Positions 35,605 to 44,472 of a stretch of 64,000 nt of DNA are shown here, one piece after another. Made by a program: the position numbers and the translations under genes. The stretch is taken from positions 558,001 to 622,000 of the forward strand of contig JBFMDX010000001.1 in assembly GCA_040753795.1 (NCBI GenBank), given 5' to 3'. The stretch is from Thermodesulfobacteriota bacterium (lineage in GTDB: Bacteria > Desulfobacterota > Desulfobacteria > Desulfobacterales > Desulfosudaceae). Under the pieces are notes generated by a model that saw only the letters and a list, made by a program, of their open reading frames with translations, did not search any database and was not told the origin of the DNA. How positions within the stretch are numbered: the stretch's first letter is position 1; every line of letters starts with the position of its first letter.

Positions 35605-36534
35605 TTACAGCCCGGCCCGGAATTCCAGATAGTCGCGGGCCGCGGCGCCGGGGGCTTCGATCATGGGAAGATGGCCGATACCTTTCATGACGACGGCCTG
35701 GGAATTAGGCAGCAGGGAAACCAGGATGGGCGCCGTGGCGGCGCTGATGGCGCGGTCCTCTTCTCCCCAGACGATCAGGGCCGGGGTTGTCAGACCCCGG
35801 ACGGCTTCTTCAACGGAGTCGGCCTTGATCTGTTCAAAGATGCGTTTTTCCAGTGCGACGTTCCGGATCCGTTCCTGGGCCATGACATCGAGGACAGGCC
35901 GGGGGATAAAAGGCGGCCGGCTCATGGCAAAGTCATAGGTTCGCGCGAACTCGTCTTCGTTTTTGGCGATCAGCGGGTTCTCGCCGGTTTCGCGGATGAC
36001 CCGGCGGAGATCGCTTTCCGGGGCCGACCAGATGCCGCCGGGCGCCAGCAGCCACATGCTCTTGACCTCGCCGGGATAGAGAACCGCATATCGCATGGCG
36101 ATCAGGCCGCCCATGGAACTGCCGCCGATGTGAATCGTTGACAGGCCCAGGGCATTTATAAACCGGTGCAGGCGCTCGGCCTGGGCCGCGGAAGAATAGT
36201 CCGCTTCGGCCGGGTGGGAGGACTCGCCGAAACCGATATGGTCCGGAACAATGACATGGCAGGTTTTGGTCAGGTTTCGGGCCACGAAGGTAAAATTATC
36301 CTTGTTGGCCCCGAAACCATGCAAAAGCAGAAGCGGCTCACCCTTGCCCCCTTCCAGGTAAACGTATTTCTCGCCTCCCGGAAGCGTCAGTTCCTTGCGC
36401 TCCAGCCCGCAGATTTTCCGGGTCAGGTCGAACGATGTCGCGGCGAACTTTTCCGGGGCAAGATAGAGAAACCCGGTCGTCGCCACGACCAGGGCAATGA
36501 TAACGGCCAGAAGACCTGCCAGCAGTTTTTTCAT
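35605..36534 (-). CDS. Alpha/beta hydrolase with N-terminal membrane anchor
   Basis: 309 residues. A hydrophobic N-terminus (LLAGLLAVIIALVVATTGFL) is a signal anchor, so the enzyme is probably outside the cytoplasm or membrane-tethered. The fold signatures are complete: PLLLLHGFGANKDNF (oxyanion region), nucleophile Ser in IGGSSMGGLIAM, acid in VWGEEDRAIS and His in GIGHLPMIEAP. Related enzymes are lipases, esterases or C-C hydrolases; the substrate cannot be read. It starts the operon with the membrane protein and archease. A MITE-like palindrome lies 120 bases upstream. Confidence 0.9.
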   Translation of the reverse strand: MKKLLAGLLAVIIALVVATTGFLYLAPEKFAATSFDLTRKICGLERKELTLPGGEKYVYLEGGKGEPLLLLHGFGANKDNFTFVARNLTKTCHVIVPDHIGFGESSHPAEADYSSAAQAERLHRFINALGLSTIHIGGSSMGGLIAMRYAVLYPGEVKSMWLLAPGGIWSAPESDLRRVIRETGENPLIAKNEDEFARTYDFAMSRPPFIPRPVLDVMAQERIRNVALEKRIFEQIKADSVEEAVRGLTTPALIVWGEEDRAISAATAPILVSLLPNSQAVVMKGIGHLPMIEAPGAAARDYLEFRAGL

Positions 36535-36540
36535 GGGCGT

Positions 36541-36955
36541 ACCCTCCTGATTAAAGAAAAGATTTCGACTGGATCAATCTAATAGGGTCATGACCGCCTG
36601 TCAAGCATCCCCGGATTTTTGCCGGAAGATTACATCCGCACTTCGGGAAAATCACTTAAGGGCACCTCCAAAAATTGCCTTTTGGCTCGATCTCGGCGTT
36701 GCGCTCAAATTTTAATCCTCGAAATACTTCAATGTATTCCTCCGGTTAAAATTTTCGCGCGCCTTGACCTCGAACCAAAATTCTAATTTTTAGAGATACC
36801 CTTAATTAATGACGTCTCTCATCGTAAAGAACTTGTTTTCCGGACACGGGGTCTGATATGAAGGGAAAAATACATAAAGACAGGGCTATGGGTAGGTAAA
36901 TGCGGTTATCAACGATGGCCCCTTTTCCGGGGGCAAAAGGTGATGAGGTTTTGGC
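36541..36955. other. Intergenic region containing a MITE-like palindrome
   Basis: About 415 bases between divergent genes. Bases 36656-36805 are a repeat described separately. The rest must contain both promoters; a GAGG ribosome-binding site lies 9 bases before the acyl-CoA synthetase start. Nothing else was recognised. Confidence 0.6.
36656..36805. repeat. 150-bp MITE-like imperfect palindrome
   Basis: Ends are inverted: TTAAGGGCACCTCCAAAAAT at the left and TTAAGGGTATCTCTAAAAAT read inwards from the right, three differences in 20. The similarity continues inwards (TTTTGGCTCGA against TTTTGGTTCGAGG; AATACTTCAATGTATTCC against its complement), so the whole unit folds into a long hairpin. It has no coding capacity. 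A short internally deleted derivative lies at 38750-38790. Confidence 0.85.
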
Positions 36956-38752
36956 ATGAGCAACAATGAAGCCTGGTATGAGTATCCCACCAATCTGGTG
37001 GATATGTTCGAAGACAGCGTGAAGAAGTTTCCCGACCGTCCCGTGGTGGGCACGAAAAACGCCGCCGGGGAATATGAGTTCACCACCTACGGCCGTCTGG
37101 GAGAGCGGGTGGATAACCTCCGGGCCGGCCTGGCCCAGTTGGGCGTTGACAAAGGCGATGGGGTCGGACTGATTATCAACAACTCCGAGGCCTGGGGGGT
37201 GATCGCCTTTGCCGCCTATGGCCGAGGCGCGCGCCTGGTGCCCATGTATGAGAAGGAGCTGGTGGCTACCTGGCGGTATATCGTCAAGGACAGCGGGCTG
37301 AAGGTCCTGTTCGTGGTCAACCAGGCCGTGTATGAAACGGTCAAGGGTTGGGTGAATGAGATCGACACCCTGGAAAAGATATTCATCATCAACGGCAGCG
37401 GCGAAAACAGCCTGGCCGCCCTGGAGGAAAAGGGCCGCAAAAGCCCCGTGCCGTCCATCAAGCCCCATTACAGCGACATCGCCGGCCTGATTTACACCTC
37501 CGGCACCACCGGCGATCCCAAGGGCGTTCTCCTGAGTCACGGCAACTTCACCACCAATGTCCAGGCAGCCGCCAAAATGTTTCCCGATATCGATGAAAAC
37601 GTGGTGACCCTGTCGATTCTGCCCTGGGCCCACAGTTTCGGCCAGACCGGGGAATTGTACCTGGGGATTTACCGGGGGGGCTCCACCGGTCTGATGGGTT
37701 CGGTGGATACCATTGTGGAGGATATGGGCAAGGTGCGGCCGACGGTGCTGATCGCCGTTCCCCGTGTGTTTAACAAAGTTTACAGCAGTATTCATAACAT
37801 GATGGCGGAAAAGGGCGGTCTGCCCCTGTTTCTGTTTAACGCCGCCAAGAAAGCGGCCGAGGAAAAGCGCCGGACCGGCCAGGCCGGGTTGAAATTCAAG
37901 ATTCTGGATAAGCTGGTTTTCGCCAAAATCAGGGCCCGCTTCGGCGGCCGTCTGACCAGGGCCGTGACCGGCAGCGCCGCCATGAATCCGGAAATCGCCC
38001 AGTTCTTTATCGATATCGGCATTCCTACCTATGACTGCTACGGACTGACTGAAACCACTCCGGCCATGACCATGAACTCGCCGGGCGCCAACCGGCTGGG
38101 CACCGTCGGCCGGGCCATTGAAAAGGTCACGGTGGTGATCGATAAAACCTATACGGGCGAAGACAGTGAAGACGGCGAGATCGTCTGCTTCGGCCCCAAT
38201 GTCATGCAGGGCTATCATAACAAGCCGGAGAAGACCGCCGAGGTCATGGTGCATGACCCCGTGCTCGGCACGGGTTTCCGCACCGGTGACCGGGGTCGGC
38301 TGGATAAGGACGGCTTCCTTTATATCACCGGCCGGTTCAAGGAGGAATACAAGCTGGAAAACGGTAAATATGTCCATCCCGCTTCCCTGGAAGAGGACAT
38401 CAAACTAAATCCCTATGTGATCAACGCCATGATTTACGGCGAGGGGAAACCCTATAATGTGTCCATACTGGTGCCGGATTTCGCGGCCCTGAAGCCGGTC
38501 GCCCAGGAAATGGGGCTGGGGGACAAAAGGCCCGAAGACCTGATCCGGGAGGAGAGGATTCAGGAACTCATCAAAAACTCGGTGGTCACCCAGCTTAAAA
38601 AAACCTACGGCGGGTATGAGATCCCCAAAAAGTTCCTGTTCCTGGCCGAAGATTTTTCCCTGGAAAACGGCATGCTGACCCAGACCATGAAACTCAAGCG
38701 CCGCAACGTCTTTAAGAAATATCAGGACCAGCTGGACGCGCTTTATTCGTAA
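36956..38752 (+). CDS. AMP-forming acyl-CoA synthetase (long-chain fatty acid-CoA ligase-like)
   Basis: 598 residues. The AMP-binding P-loop is AGLIYTSGTTGDPKGVLLSH. The adenylation motif YDCYGLTETTPAMTMNSPG and the hinge motif FRTGDRGRLDKDGFLYITGR followed by FKEEYKLENGKYVHP are those of long-chain acyl-CoA synthetases of the FACS type. It activates a carboxylate to its CoA thioester and would feed the beta-oxidation genes at 23-27 kb. The TAA stop lies in the end of a repeat (38750-38790), which replaces whatever originally followed. Confidence 0.93.
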   Translation: MSNNEAWYEYPTNLVDMFEDSVKKFPDRPVVGTKNAAGEYEFTTYGRLGERVDNLRAGLAQLGVDKGDGVGLIINNSEAWGVIAFAAYGRGARLVPMYEKELVATWRYIVKDSGLKVLFVVNQAVYETVKGWVNEIDTLEKIFIINGSGENSLAALEEKGRKSPVPSIKPHYSDIAGLIYTSGTTGDPKGVLLSHGNFTTNVQAAAKMFPDIDENVVTLSILPWAHSFGQTGELYLGIYRGGSTGLMGSVDTIVEDMGKVRPTVLIAVPRVFNKVYSSIHNMMAEKGGLPLFLFNAAKKAAEEKRRTGQAGLKFKILDKLVFAKIRARFGGRLTRAVTGSAAMNPEIAQFFIDIGIPTYDCYGLTETTPAMTMNSPGANRLGTVGRAIEKVTVVIDKTYTGEDSEDGEIVCFGPNVMQGYHNKPEKTAEVMVHDPVLGTGFRTGDRGRLDKDGFLYITGRFKEEYKLENGKYVHPASLEEDIKLNPYVINAMIYGEGKPYNVSILVPDFAALKPVAQEMGLGDKRPEDLIREERIQELIKNSVVTQLKKTYGGYEIPKKFLFLAEDFSLENGMLTQTMKLKRRNVFKKYQDQLDALYS

Positions 38753-38790
38753 GGGCATCTCTAAAAATTGCCTTTTAGAGATACCCTTAA
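38750..38790. repeat. Short derivative of the MITE-like repeat, overlapping a stop codon and resembling a terminator
   Basis: TAAGGGCATCTCTAAAAATT at the left and TTAAGGGTATCTCTAAAAGG inwards from the right match the ends of the 150-bp repeat at 36656 while the interior is missing. The first three bases are the stop codon of the acyl-CoA synthetase. The short hairpin may slow or stop transcription. Confidence 0.8.
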
Positions 38791-38852
38791 GAAAACAAGC
38801 CGGCTTTTTATCAACGATTAAACAAGCCGGGGATGCCTGACGGTGATAAACG

Positions 38853-40067
38853 TCAAGGCGTCCCCGGTTTTTTTGTCGGTTCCGGCAGCCCTTTTTCATA
38901 ACAGGCGATGGGGATGTTGTTGGCGATGGCCCCCAGGCAGCGGTTGCAGTTGACGCAGGCGGAGCGGTCGGACTTTTTTTCGCGGAACTGCTTGACCAGA
39001 AACGGCTCACGGACAAAGGGGCGGCACATCTGGATGAAATCGGCGTCCCCGCTGGCCGTGACGGCCTCCATTTCGGCCAGGGTCCGCAACCCACCGACCA
39101 GGAAGAGGGGCAGGTCGCCGGTGACTTTCCGGACGGCCCTCGCGGCTTCGAGGTTCCAGGGGCCTTTCAGGTCGTATTTCCCTTCCATGGATTTCATGAC
39201 GACCCAGGCGCCGGCTTTTTTCCACCAGGGCAGGGAACGGATCAGTTCCTTCATCGGCACGGACCCGTGCCACATGGTCATATGTTTGTAAAGCAGGTTC
39301 CCGGAGGCGATTTCCAGTCCGTCCACGCCGGCTTCCTTCAACCAGGCGGCATGCCGCAGGGCCGTTTCCAGGGTGACGCCCGGGCCCGGCGTGTGGTCGT
39401 CGGTGCTGATCTTGACCACCAGCGGCATGCCCGACGGCAGTTGGGCTTTGATGGCGAGGACGATCTCTTTTAGAAACCGGAAGCGGTTGACGTCGCTGCC
39501 GCCCCATTCATCCGTGCGCCGGTTGTGAAAGGGCGAGAGGAACTGGTTGATCAGGTAGCCGGCGGCCGCGCTCACGTGGATCCCGTCGGCGCCGGCCCGG
39601 ACCGCGCGCCCGGCCGCCGCGGCATAGGAGCCGATGACGGTCCGGATGTCCTCCGCCGTCATAGCCCGGGGTTTGACCAGGTAGGTGGGATCGCGGTGAA
39701 TCGCCGACGGACCCATGGGTTTGCCGCCGATGGTGACCGGCATGGTCTGCCGGCCGGCGTGCACCAGTTGATAGAGAATCCGGCCGCCCTGGCCGTGAAC
39801 GGCCTCGGCCAGGGAGGTAAGCCCGGGCAGAAAGCCGTCGTCGTGAATACCGGTCTGGTGGCCGGTCGCCCGGCCATGGGGATGAACGCACATGTAGCCG
39901 GTCACGATCAGCCCTACTTCTCCTTTGGCCAGGGTCCGGTAGCGCCGGATCAGCCGGTCGGTGACATGCCCGGTCTCGGTGGCCATGCATTCGTAGGTTC
40001 CCGAATGCACAAACCGGTTTTTGACTTCAAGAGAGCCGACACGCTTGGGGGTGAACAGAATCGACAT
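38853..40067 (-). CDS. NADH:flavin oxidoreductase (Old Yellow Enzyme family), short form with Fe-S site
   Basis: 404 residues. FMN-binding TIM barrel starting LFTPKRVGSLEVKNRFVHSG, with the active-site region AAGYLINQFLSPFHNRRTDE and VVKISTDDHT. The Cys motif CVNCNRC plus IACYEKG at the C-terminus corresponds to the [4Fe-4S] site of FadH/TMADH-type enzymes. The FAD/NAD domain present in the 667-residue enzyme at 5745 is absent, so electrons must come from another protein. It begins 9 bases after the SRPBCC gene and is co-transcribed with it. Confidence 0.9.
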   Translation of the reverse strand: MSILFTPKRVGSLEVKNRFVHSGTYECMATETGHVTDRLIRRYRTLAKGEVGLIVTGYMCVHPHGRATGHQTGIHDDGFLPGLTSLAEAVHGQGGRILYQLVHAGRQTMPVTIGGKPMGPSAIHRDPTYLVKPRAMTAEDIRTVIGSYAAAAGRAVRAGADGIHVSAAAGYLINQFLSPFHNRRTDEWGGSDVNRFRFLKEIVLAIKAQLPSGMPLVVKISTDDHTPGPGVTLETALRHAAWLKEAGVDGLEIASGNLLYKHMTMWHGSVPMKELIRSLPWWKKAGAWVVMKSMEGKYDLKGPWNLEAARAVRKVTGDLPLFLVGGLRTLAEMEAVTASGDADFIQMCRPFVREPFLVKQFREKKSDRSACVNCNRCLGAIANNIPIACYEKGLPEPTKKPGTP

Positions 40068-40076
40068 GGGGCTCCT

Positions 40077-40775
40077 TTACAGCCGGCCGAGATTGTCGGG
40101 AGATGCTCCCTCGGCCAGTTTTTTGATGACGCGGAGCATGCGTTGCTCCATGATAAAGGACGGCAGCTCGCCGAAGGCGATGACGATCAGGTTCAGCCAC
40201 AGGGAGCGGGGGGGCCACTCGATGCCCCATCGCTCCACGATGCGGGTGGTGCCGTCGGGCCGGGCAAAGAGATTGAAGCTCCAGTACCCTGCCATGTGCA
40301 TCCCCCTGGGCAGGGGCGGAACAAAATATTTCCGGCCTTCCTGCAGTTTCCGTGAATCCGTCCAGAGGACCAGCTTCCTGTTCTCTTCCATTCGTTCCAC
40401 GGTAACGCCCATGCCGTTTTTATGCAGGAGGACATGGTCGCCGGCTTTCAGGTCCTGAAGCTCAGGCCGTATCTGGTAGACATTGTGGATGCCGAACCCG
40501 AAGAGCCGTTCGAGCCAGTCGTAGCTGTAATACCCGCCCCGGCCCTGGCCCAGCTGCTTGAACCAGGGCCAGACGGCTTCCACGGGCGCGTTGACGGTGA
40601 TGGCGTGGGTCATGTAAATGGACGGCATGGGGGCGAGTTCGTCCTCCGGCAGCGGCATCAGAAACTCTTCCGACGTCGCGCCCCAGCGGCAGTACCACCA
40701 CCGGAAGACACCGATGAACATAATGATCAGGACCTCCACGATCAGCAGGGTCAGAACAATCGAAAAAGTACTCAT
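40077..40775 (-). CDS. Membrane-anchored SRPBCC-fold protein
   Basis: 232 residues. One N-terminal membrane helix (FSIVLTLLIVEVLIIMFIGV), then a START/Bet v1-like fold: MTHAITVNAPVEAVWPWFKQ with GGYYSYDWLERLFG, the usual entry into a SRPBCC ligand cavity, and a conserved C-terminal helix. Such proteins bind or convert hydrophobic ligands. First gene of a two-gene unit with the short OYE enzyme, behind a clear sigma70-type promoter with a palindromic operator at 40883-40911. Confidence 0.8.
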   Translation of the reverse strand: MSTFSIVLTLLIVEVLIIMFIGVFRWWYCRWGATSEEFLMPLPEDELAPMPSIYMTHAITVNAPVEAVWPWFKQLGQGRGGYYSYDWLERLFGFGIHNVYQIRPELQDLKAGDHVLLHKNGMGVTVERMEENRKLVLWTDSRKLQEGRKYFVPPLPRGMHMAGYWSFNLFARPDGTTRIVERWGIEWPPRSLWLNLIVIAFGELPSFIMEQRMLRVIKKLAEGASPDNLGRL

Positions 40776-41078
40776 GGGCCGATTCCTCCTTGGTTATTCT
40801 CTTTACCCCAGGCATGGTTGAAGCCGCGAACGGGAGGCGTTGTCGCAACGCGCTACCGGTTTCTTTTCGCGGCGGTTTTTATCCTATACAATTTTTAGAC
40901 CATACGGTCAAATAAAAAATGACAACCGCTCCGGGATTTTTTCCAACGGTTCCGGAAATGGTCCTGGCAATCTCTTTGTTTAAAAATTAAAGGGGTGTAG
41001 GAGCGGAAGGGCAACCGGACCGGGAAATATGTCAAACCCGTAAAGTGTATAGTTTATGAAGAGAAGAGGGGCGTCCGG
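40776..41078. other. Intergenic region with a promoter/operator
   Basis: About 300 bases between the SRPBCC gene and the end of the MoeA-fusion gene. Contains the promoter described at 40883-40911. No small gene or RNA recognised. Confidence 0.6.
40883..40911 (-). promoter_or_regulatory. Sigma70-type promoter with TetR-like palindromic operator
   Basis: On the minus strand: TTGACC, a 17-base spacer, then TATAGG. The palindrome GACCATACGGTC (40898-40909) overlaps the -35 box and spacer, so binding would block RNA polymerase. Such short GACC...GGTC palindromes are typical of TetR-family regulators of acyl-CoA genes. It should control the SRPBCC and OYE genes. The cognate regulator is not identified. 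Confidence 0.65.
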
Positions 41079-43025
41079 TCAGAAAATATCAATCGTCTTA
41101 CCGGTTTCGGCGGTAGAGTACCCGCCCAGGGCCGTCACCCGCTCGGCAAACTCCCGGGAGTTGATGATTTTCATCAGCACCCCCATGGCCGGCAGATCGA
41201 AAAATTGCTCGGGGATGACCAGTTCGTATTGCTCCGTGACCACGGGAAGAAAATTCAGGCCCAGGGCCCGGGCCGCGGCCAGGATACCCAGCCCGGCGTC
41301 GGCCGCGCCGCTGGCCACGGCAATGGCCACGGACATGTGGGTGTACTCCTCGTTTTCGTATCCGTTGATGCCGGCGGGGTCGATGCCGAGCTGCTTGAGA
41401 CGGTAGTCCAGCAGCACCCGGGTCCCGGACCCGGCCTGGCGGTTGATGAACCGGATCCGGCCGCCGGAAAGATCGGTGAAATCCCCTATGCCCAGGGGAT
41501 TGCCGCGCGCCACCATCAGGCCCTGGTCCCGGTCCACCAGCCGGACCAGCTTGATTCTCATGCCCTTCAAATATTTTTTGATATAGGAAATATTGTACTG
41601 GCCGGTTTCGGTGTCGAGCAGGTGGGAACCGGTCAGGTGGCAGTATCCCTTGGCCAGGGCGATCAGGCCGCCCAGGCTGCCCACGTGGGAGGAGGCCAGA
41701 AAGGTTTTGGGGGCGCCACGGCCGGCCAGGTCGGCCAGCACGTTGAGGGTGTTGTCGTGGCTGCCGACGACAACAAGGGTGTTGTCCAGATCCGGTCGGG
41801 GCTTGATCAGTTCGGCCTGAACAACGGCCCCTTCCGGCAGCCCCTCCGTGTCGGCCGGGACCCGCACCAGGGCGTCGGCTTCGGCCAGGGAGGAGACCGA
41901 GCCGGCGCCACGGGGCAGTTGCGTGGCCACCACCCGGCCGCCGACATTGCCCAGGCGCACCCGCAGGAATTCCTCCACGCCCAGCTTGGAGGCCGCTTTT
42001 TTGGCCAGGGTGGCCGTGAGCGTCGGCCTGTCTTCGTGCGGCAGGCGCTGCATGAAGCGCAGCAGGGGCCGGACCAGCTGGTCAAAACAGATCACCGCCG
42101 AAACCGGATAGCCGGGCATGCCCCAGACGGGCGTGTCCCGGACAACGCCGATGATCAGCGGTTTGCCCGGCATGATGGTGACGCCGTGGACCAGGACCCG
42201 GCCCAGGGAAGCGATGACTGATCGTGAAAAATCGCTGGCCCCGGCCGATGATCCGCCCACCAGCAGGATCATCTGAAAGCGGCCGCTGTCCAGGGCTTTT
42301 TCAACCGCCTGCCGGATCTGTTCAACATCGTCGGGCACGATGGCGTGACGGACGTAACGGCCGCCGGCCGCTTCGATCAGCTTGCCCAGCATGGCGGAAT
42401 TGCTTTCCAGGATTTTGCCGGCAGGAAGTTGCCCGAGGTCCAGTTCCGTATGGCAGTCTACCAGTTCGTCGCCGGTGGGGATGATCAACACCGCCGGTCG
42501 CCGGATGACGGCTGCGGAGAATACGCCGGCGGACAGCAGCGCCCCGACGCACAGGGGCGTGACGTGATGATACGCCGGGAAAATCAGTTCCGTGGCCACG
42601 ATGTCTTCGCCGGCTTTGCGCACATGCTGCCAGGGGACCACCGGCGCCATGATTTCGATGTGGCGGTCATCAATGACATGCACGTCCTCGATCATGATGA
42701 CGGCGTTGGTTCCGGCGGGCAGGGGATTACCGGTGTTGACGAAGAAGGCGTTACGGCCGGTTTCCAGGGTCAGCGGAGCGGTTTCACCGGCGCCGTAAGT
42801 TTCCTCGGCCGTTACGGCAATGCCGTCCATGGCCGCGATGTGGTAAGGCGGAACCGACAGCCGGGCGGAGACGCCGGCCGCCAGCACCCGTCCGACCGTG
42901 TCCGTCACGGCGATTGTTTCCGAAGGCGGCTCACTGCCTGTATAGAACGTTTCGGTAACAATGGCCCTGGCCTGGTTCAGGCTCTTTTTTTCAAGGTAGA
43001 TGTTGCGGTTGTTAACGGATGCCAT
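41079..43025 (-). CDS. MoeA-like molybdopterin biosynthesis protein fused to a PBP-like domain
   Basis: 648 residues from the second of two adjacent ATG codons; AGGAG is four bases upstream of it. Residues 1-400 are a MoeA domain (YHIAAMDGIAVTAEETYGAG, IPTGDELVDCHTELDLGQLP, LLVGGSSAGASDFSRSVIAS, PGKPLIIGVVRDTPVWGMPG). The C-terminal 230 residues form a periplasmic-binding-protein-like LysR-type domain (VVGSHDNTLNVLADLAGRGA, INRQAGSGTRVLLDYRLKQL), here cytoplasmic. This fusion is known in anaerobes and archaea and may sense molybdate or tungstate, or select the metal. It follows moeA by 10 bases. Confidence 0.92.
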   Translation of the reverse strand: MASVNNRNIYLEKKSLNQARAIVTETFYTGSEPPSETIAVTDTVGRVLAAGVSARLSVPPYHIAAMDGIAVTAEETYGAGETAPLTLETGRNAFFVNTGNPLPAGTNAVIMIEDVHVIDDRHIEIMAPVVPWQHVRKAGEDIVATELIFPAYHHVTPLCVGALLSAGVFSAAVIRRPAVLIIPTGDELVDCHTELDLGQLPAGKILESNSAMLGKLIEAAGGRYVRHAIVPDDVEQIRQAVEKALDSGRFQMILLVGGSSAGASDFSRSVIASLGRVLVHGVTIMPGKPLIIGVVRDTPVWGMPGYPVSAVICFDQLVRPLLRFMQRLPHEDRPTLTATLAKKAASKLGVEEFLRVRLGNVGGRVVATQLPRGAGSVSSLAEADALVRVPADTEGLPEGAVVQAELIKPRPDLDNTLVVVGSHDNTLNVLADLAGRGAPKTFLASSHVGSLGGLIALAKGYCHLTGSHLLDTETGQYNISYIKKYLKGMRIKLVRLVDRDQGLMVARGNPLGIGDFTDLSGGRIRFINRQAGSGTRVLLDYRLKQLGIDPAGINGYENEEYTHMSVAIAVASGAADAGLGILAAARALGLNFLPVVTEQYELVIPEQFFDLPAMGVLMKIINSREFAERVTALGGYSTAETGKTIDIF

Positions 43026-43038
43026 CATGCTCCTTGGT

Positions 43039-44274
43039 TTAAAATAACTTCACCGATACCGGCGTACCGGCTTTTAGGCCTTCGGTGTCGGCGTCAATGA
43101 CAATCAGTCCGTCGGCGGCGGTCATGGTGTTGAGCAGTCCGGATTTTCCGAAGACCGGCCAAGCCAGGAGGACGCCCTCCTTTTCCTCCAGTCTCACGCG
43201 GATGTAATCCTCCCGCCCGGAAACCGAAGGAATATTCCTCGCGGTCAGGGCGGAGATTTCCCGGTTAAATCGGCGGGTTGTTCCCCGGACGCCGGCCAGC
43301 CGGTCGATAAAAGGCCGGACAATGACGGAGAAGATGACCATGGCCGAAGCGACCTGGCCCGGCAGGCCCCAGAACGGTTTGCCGCTGATCCGGGCCAGCA
43401 GGGTCGGCTTGCCCGGCCGGATGGCGATGCCGCGCACCAGGAGCTCCGAATCGGGCAGGGAGTTGATCACCTCCAGGGTGAAGTCGCGTGTCCCCAGGGA
43501 ACTGCCGCCGGACAGGAGCACCATGTCGCATTCGGCCAGGGCGGCGGCTGTTTTTTCCTTCAGATGATCCGGGTGGTCGTCGACAATGCCGTAAATGACC
43601 GGCCGGGCTCCGGCCTCTTCGGCCAGGGCGGCCAGGGTGTAGGTGTTGACGTCCCGGACCCGGCCGGGGGCGGGCGTCTCTTCCGCCGGCACCACTTCGT
43701 CGCCGGTGGAAATGATCCCGACGGTGGGCTTGCGGAAAACGGTCACGTCGACAATGCCGAGGGCGGCCAGCAAGCCGGCTTCCTGGCTTCTTACGCGGAC
43801 GCCCCCGGGCAGGGCGATGTCGCCTTTTTTAAAATCCTCGTCGGCCGCGATGACGTTTTCTCCCGGAGCCGCGGACTTGAAAATTTCAAGCAACGTGTTG
43901 TCGATCAGCCGGGTGTGTTCGATGATGACGACGCTGTCGGCGCCTTCGGGCATCATGCCCCCGGTGGGGATCTCGGCCGCCTGGCCGGCGCCAAGGCAAA
44001 ATCCCGGTGCCTCCCCCATGACCACCGCACCCATGCGTTCCAGATAGACCGGGTTGGTTTCGGAGGCGCCAAAGGTGGCCGCGGCCCGAACCGCGAACCC
44101 GTCCATGGTCGAACGGGCGAAACCCGGCAAGTCGCCGGTGATGACGATATCCCGCCCCAGCACCCGGCCGTGGGCCCGGGCGAGGGGCACGTCTTCCAGT
44201 TCAACCGGGGTAAAGCGGTCGACCATGGACAGAACGGTTTGCGGGGGAACAACCGTGAAGAAGTCTTCTTTCAT
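43039..44274 (-). CDS. moeA: Molybdopterin molybdenumtransferase MoeA
   Basis: 411 residues. The full MoeA pattern is present: ARSTMDGFAVRAAATFGASE, AAEIPTGGMMPEGADSVVII, VGIISTGDEVVPAEETPAPG, DMVLLSGGSSLGTRDFTLEV and IRPGKPTLLARISGKPFWGL. It inserts molybdate or tungstate into adenylylated molybdopterin. It lies directly upstream of a second, PBP-fused MoeA, and two MoeA proteins in one organism often serve Mo and W separately. The Mo/W oxidoreductase at 977 is a probable client. Confidence 0.95.
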   Translation of the reverse strand: MKEDFFTVVPPQTVLSMVDRFTPVELEDVPLARAHGRVLGRDIVITGDLPGFARSTMDGFAVRAAATFGASETNPVYLERMGAVVMGEAPGFCLGAGQAAEIPTGGMMPEGADSVVIIEHTRLIDNTLLEIFKSAAPGENVIAADEDFKKGDIALPGGVRVRSQEAGLLAALGIVDVTVFRKPTVGIISTGDEVVPAEETPAPGRVRDVNTYTLAALAEEAGARPVIYGIVDDHPDHLKEKTAAALAECDMVLLSGGSSLGTRDFTLEVINSLPDSELLVRGIAIRPGKPTLLARISGKPFWGLPGQVASAMVIFSVIVRPFIDRLAGVRGTTRRFNREISALTARNIPSVSGREDYIRVRLEEKEGVLLAWPVFGKSGLLNTMTAADGLIVIDADTEGLKAGTPVSVKLF

Positions 44275-44426
44275 TAATACATTCCGGTGGTTGCGGTCCG
44301 GTTTTGTCCGAACCGGAAATTGCCGGGTATTCTCACAAAACAGGGGGGAAAGGTCAATAGATTACGGAAGAAACAGCGAAGGGCGGCCGCGACAGGACCG
44401 CCCGTTTTGCATTCAGATGATTGCAG

Positions 44427-44451
44427 GGGGCACGCTGCGCCGTGCCCCCTA
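44427..44451. terminator. GC-rich hairpin after the FecR-domain gene
   Basis: GGGGCACG and CGTGCCCC with a six-base loop, 20 bases past the stop of the minus-strand FecR gene. There is no T-run, so it is a weak terminator or mRNA-stabilising hairpin. A second GGGCGG/CCGCCC hairpin with TTTT on the plus strand lies at 44381-44406. Confidence 0.45.
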
Positions 44452-44472
44452 CCTCCTGCCTTTCGGATGTCC

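Noticed and set aside
36806-38377. 523-codon minus-strand frame opposite the acyl-CoA synthetase gene
   Set aside because: Antisense shadow; the plus-strand product has all acyl-CoA synthetase motifs.
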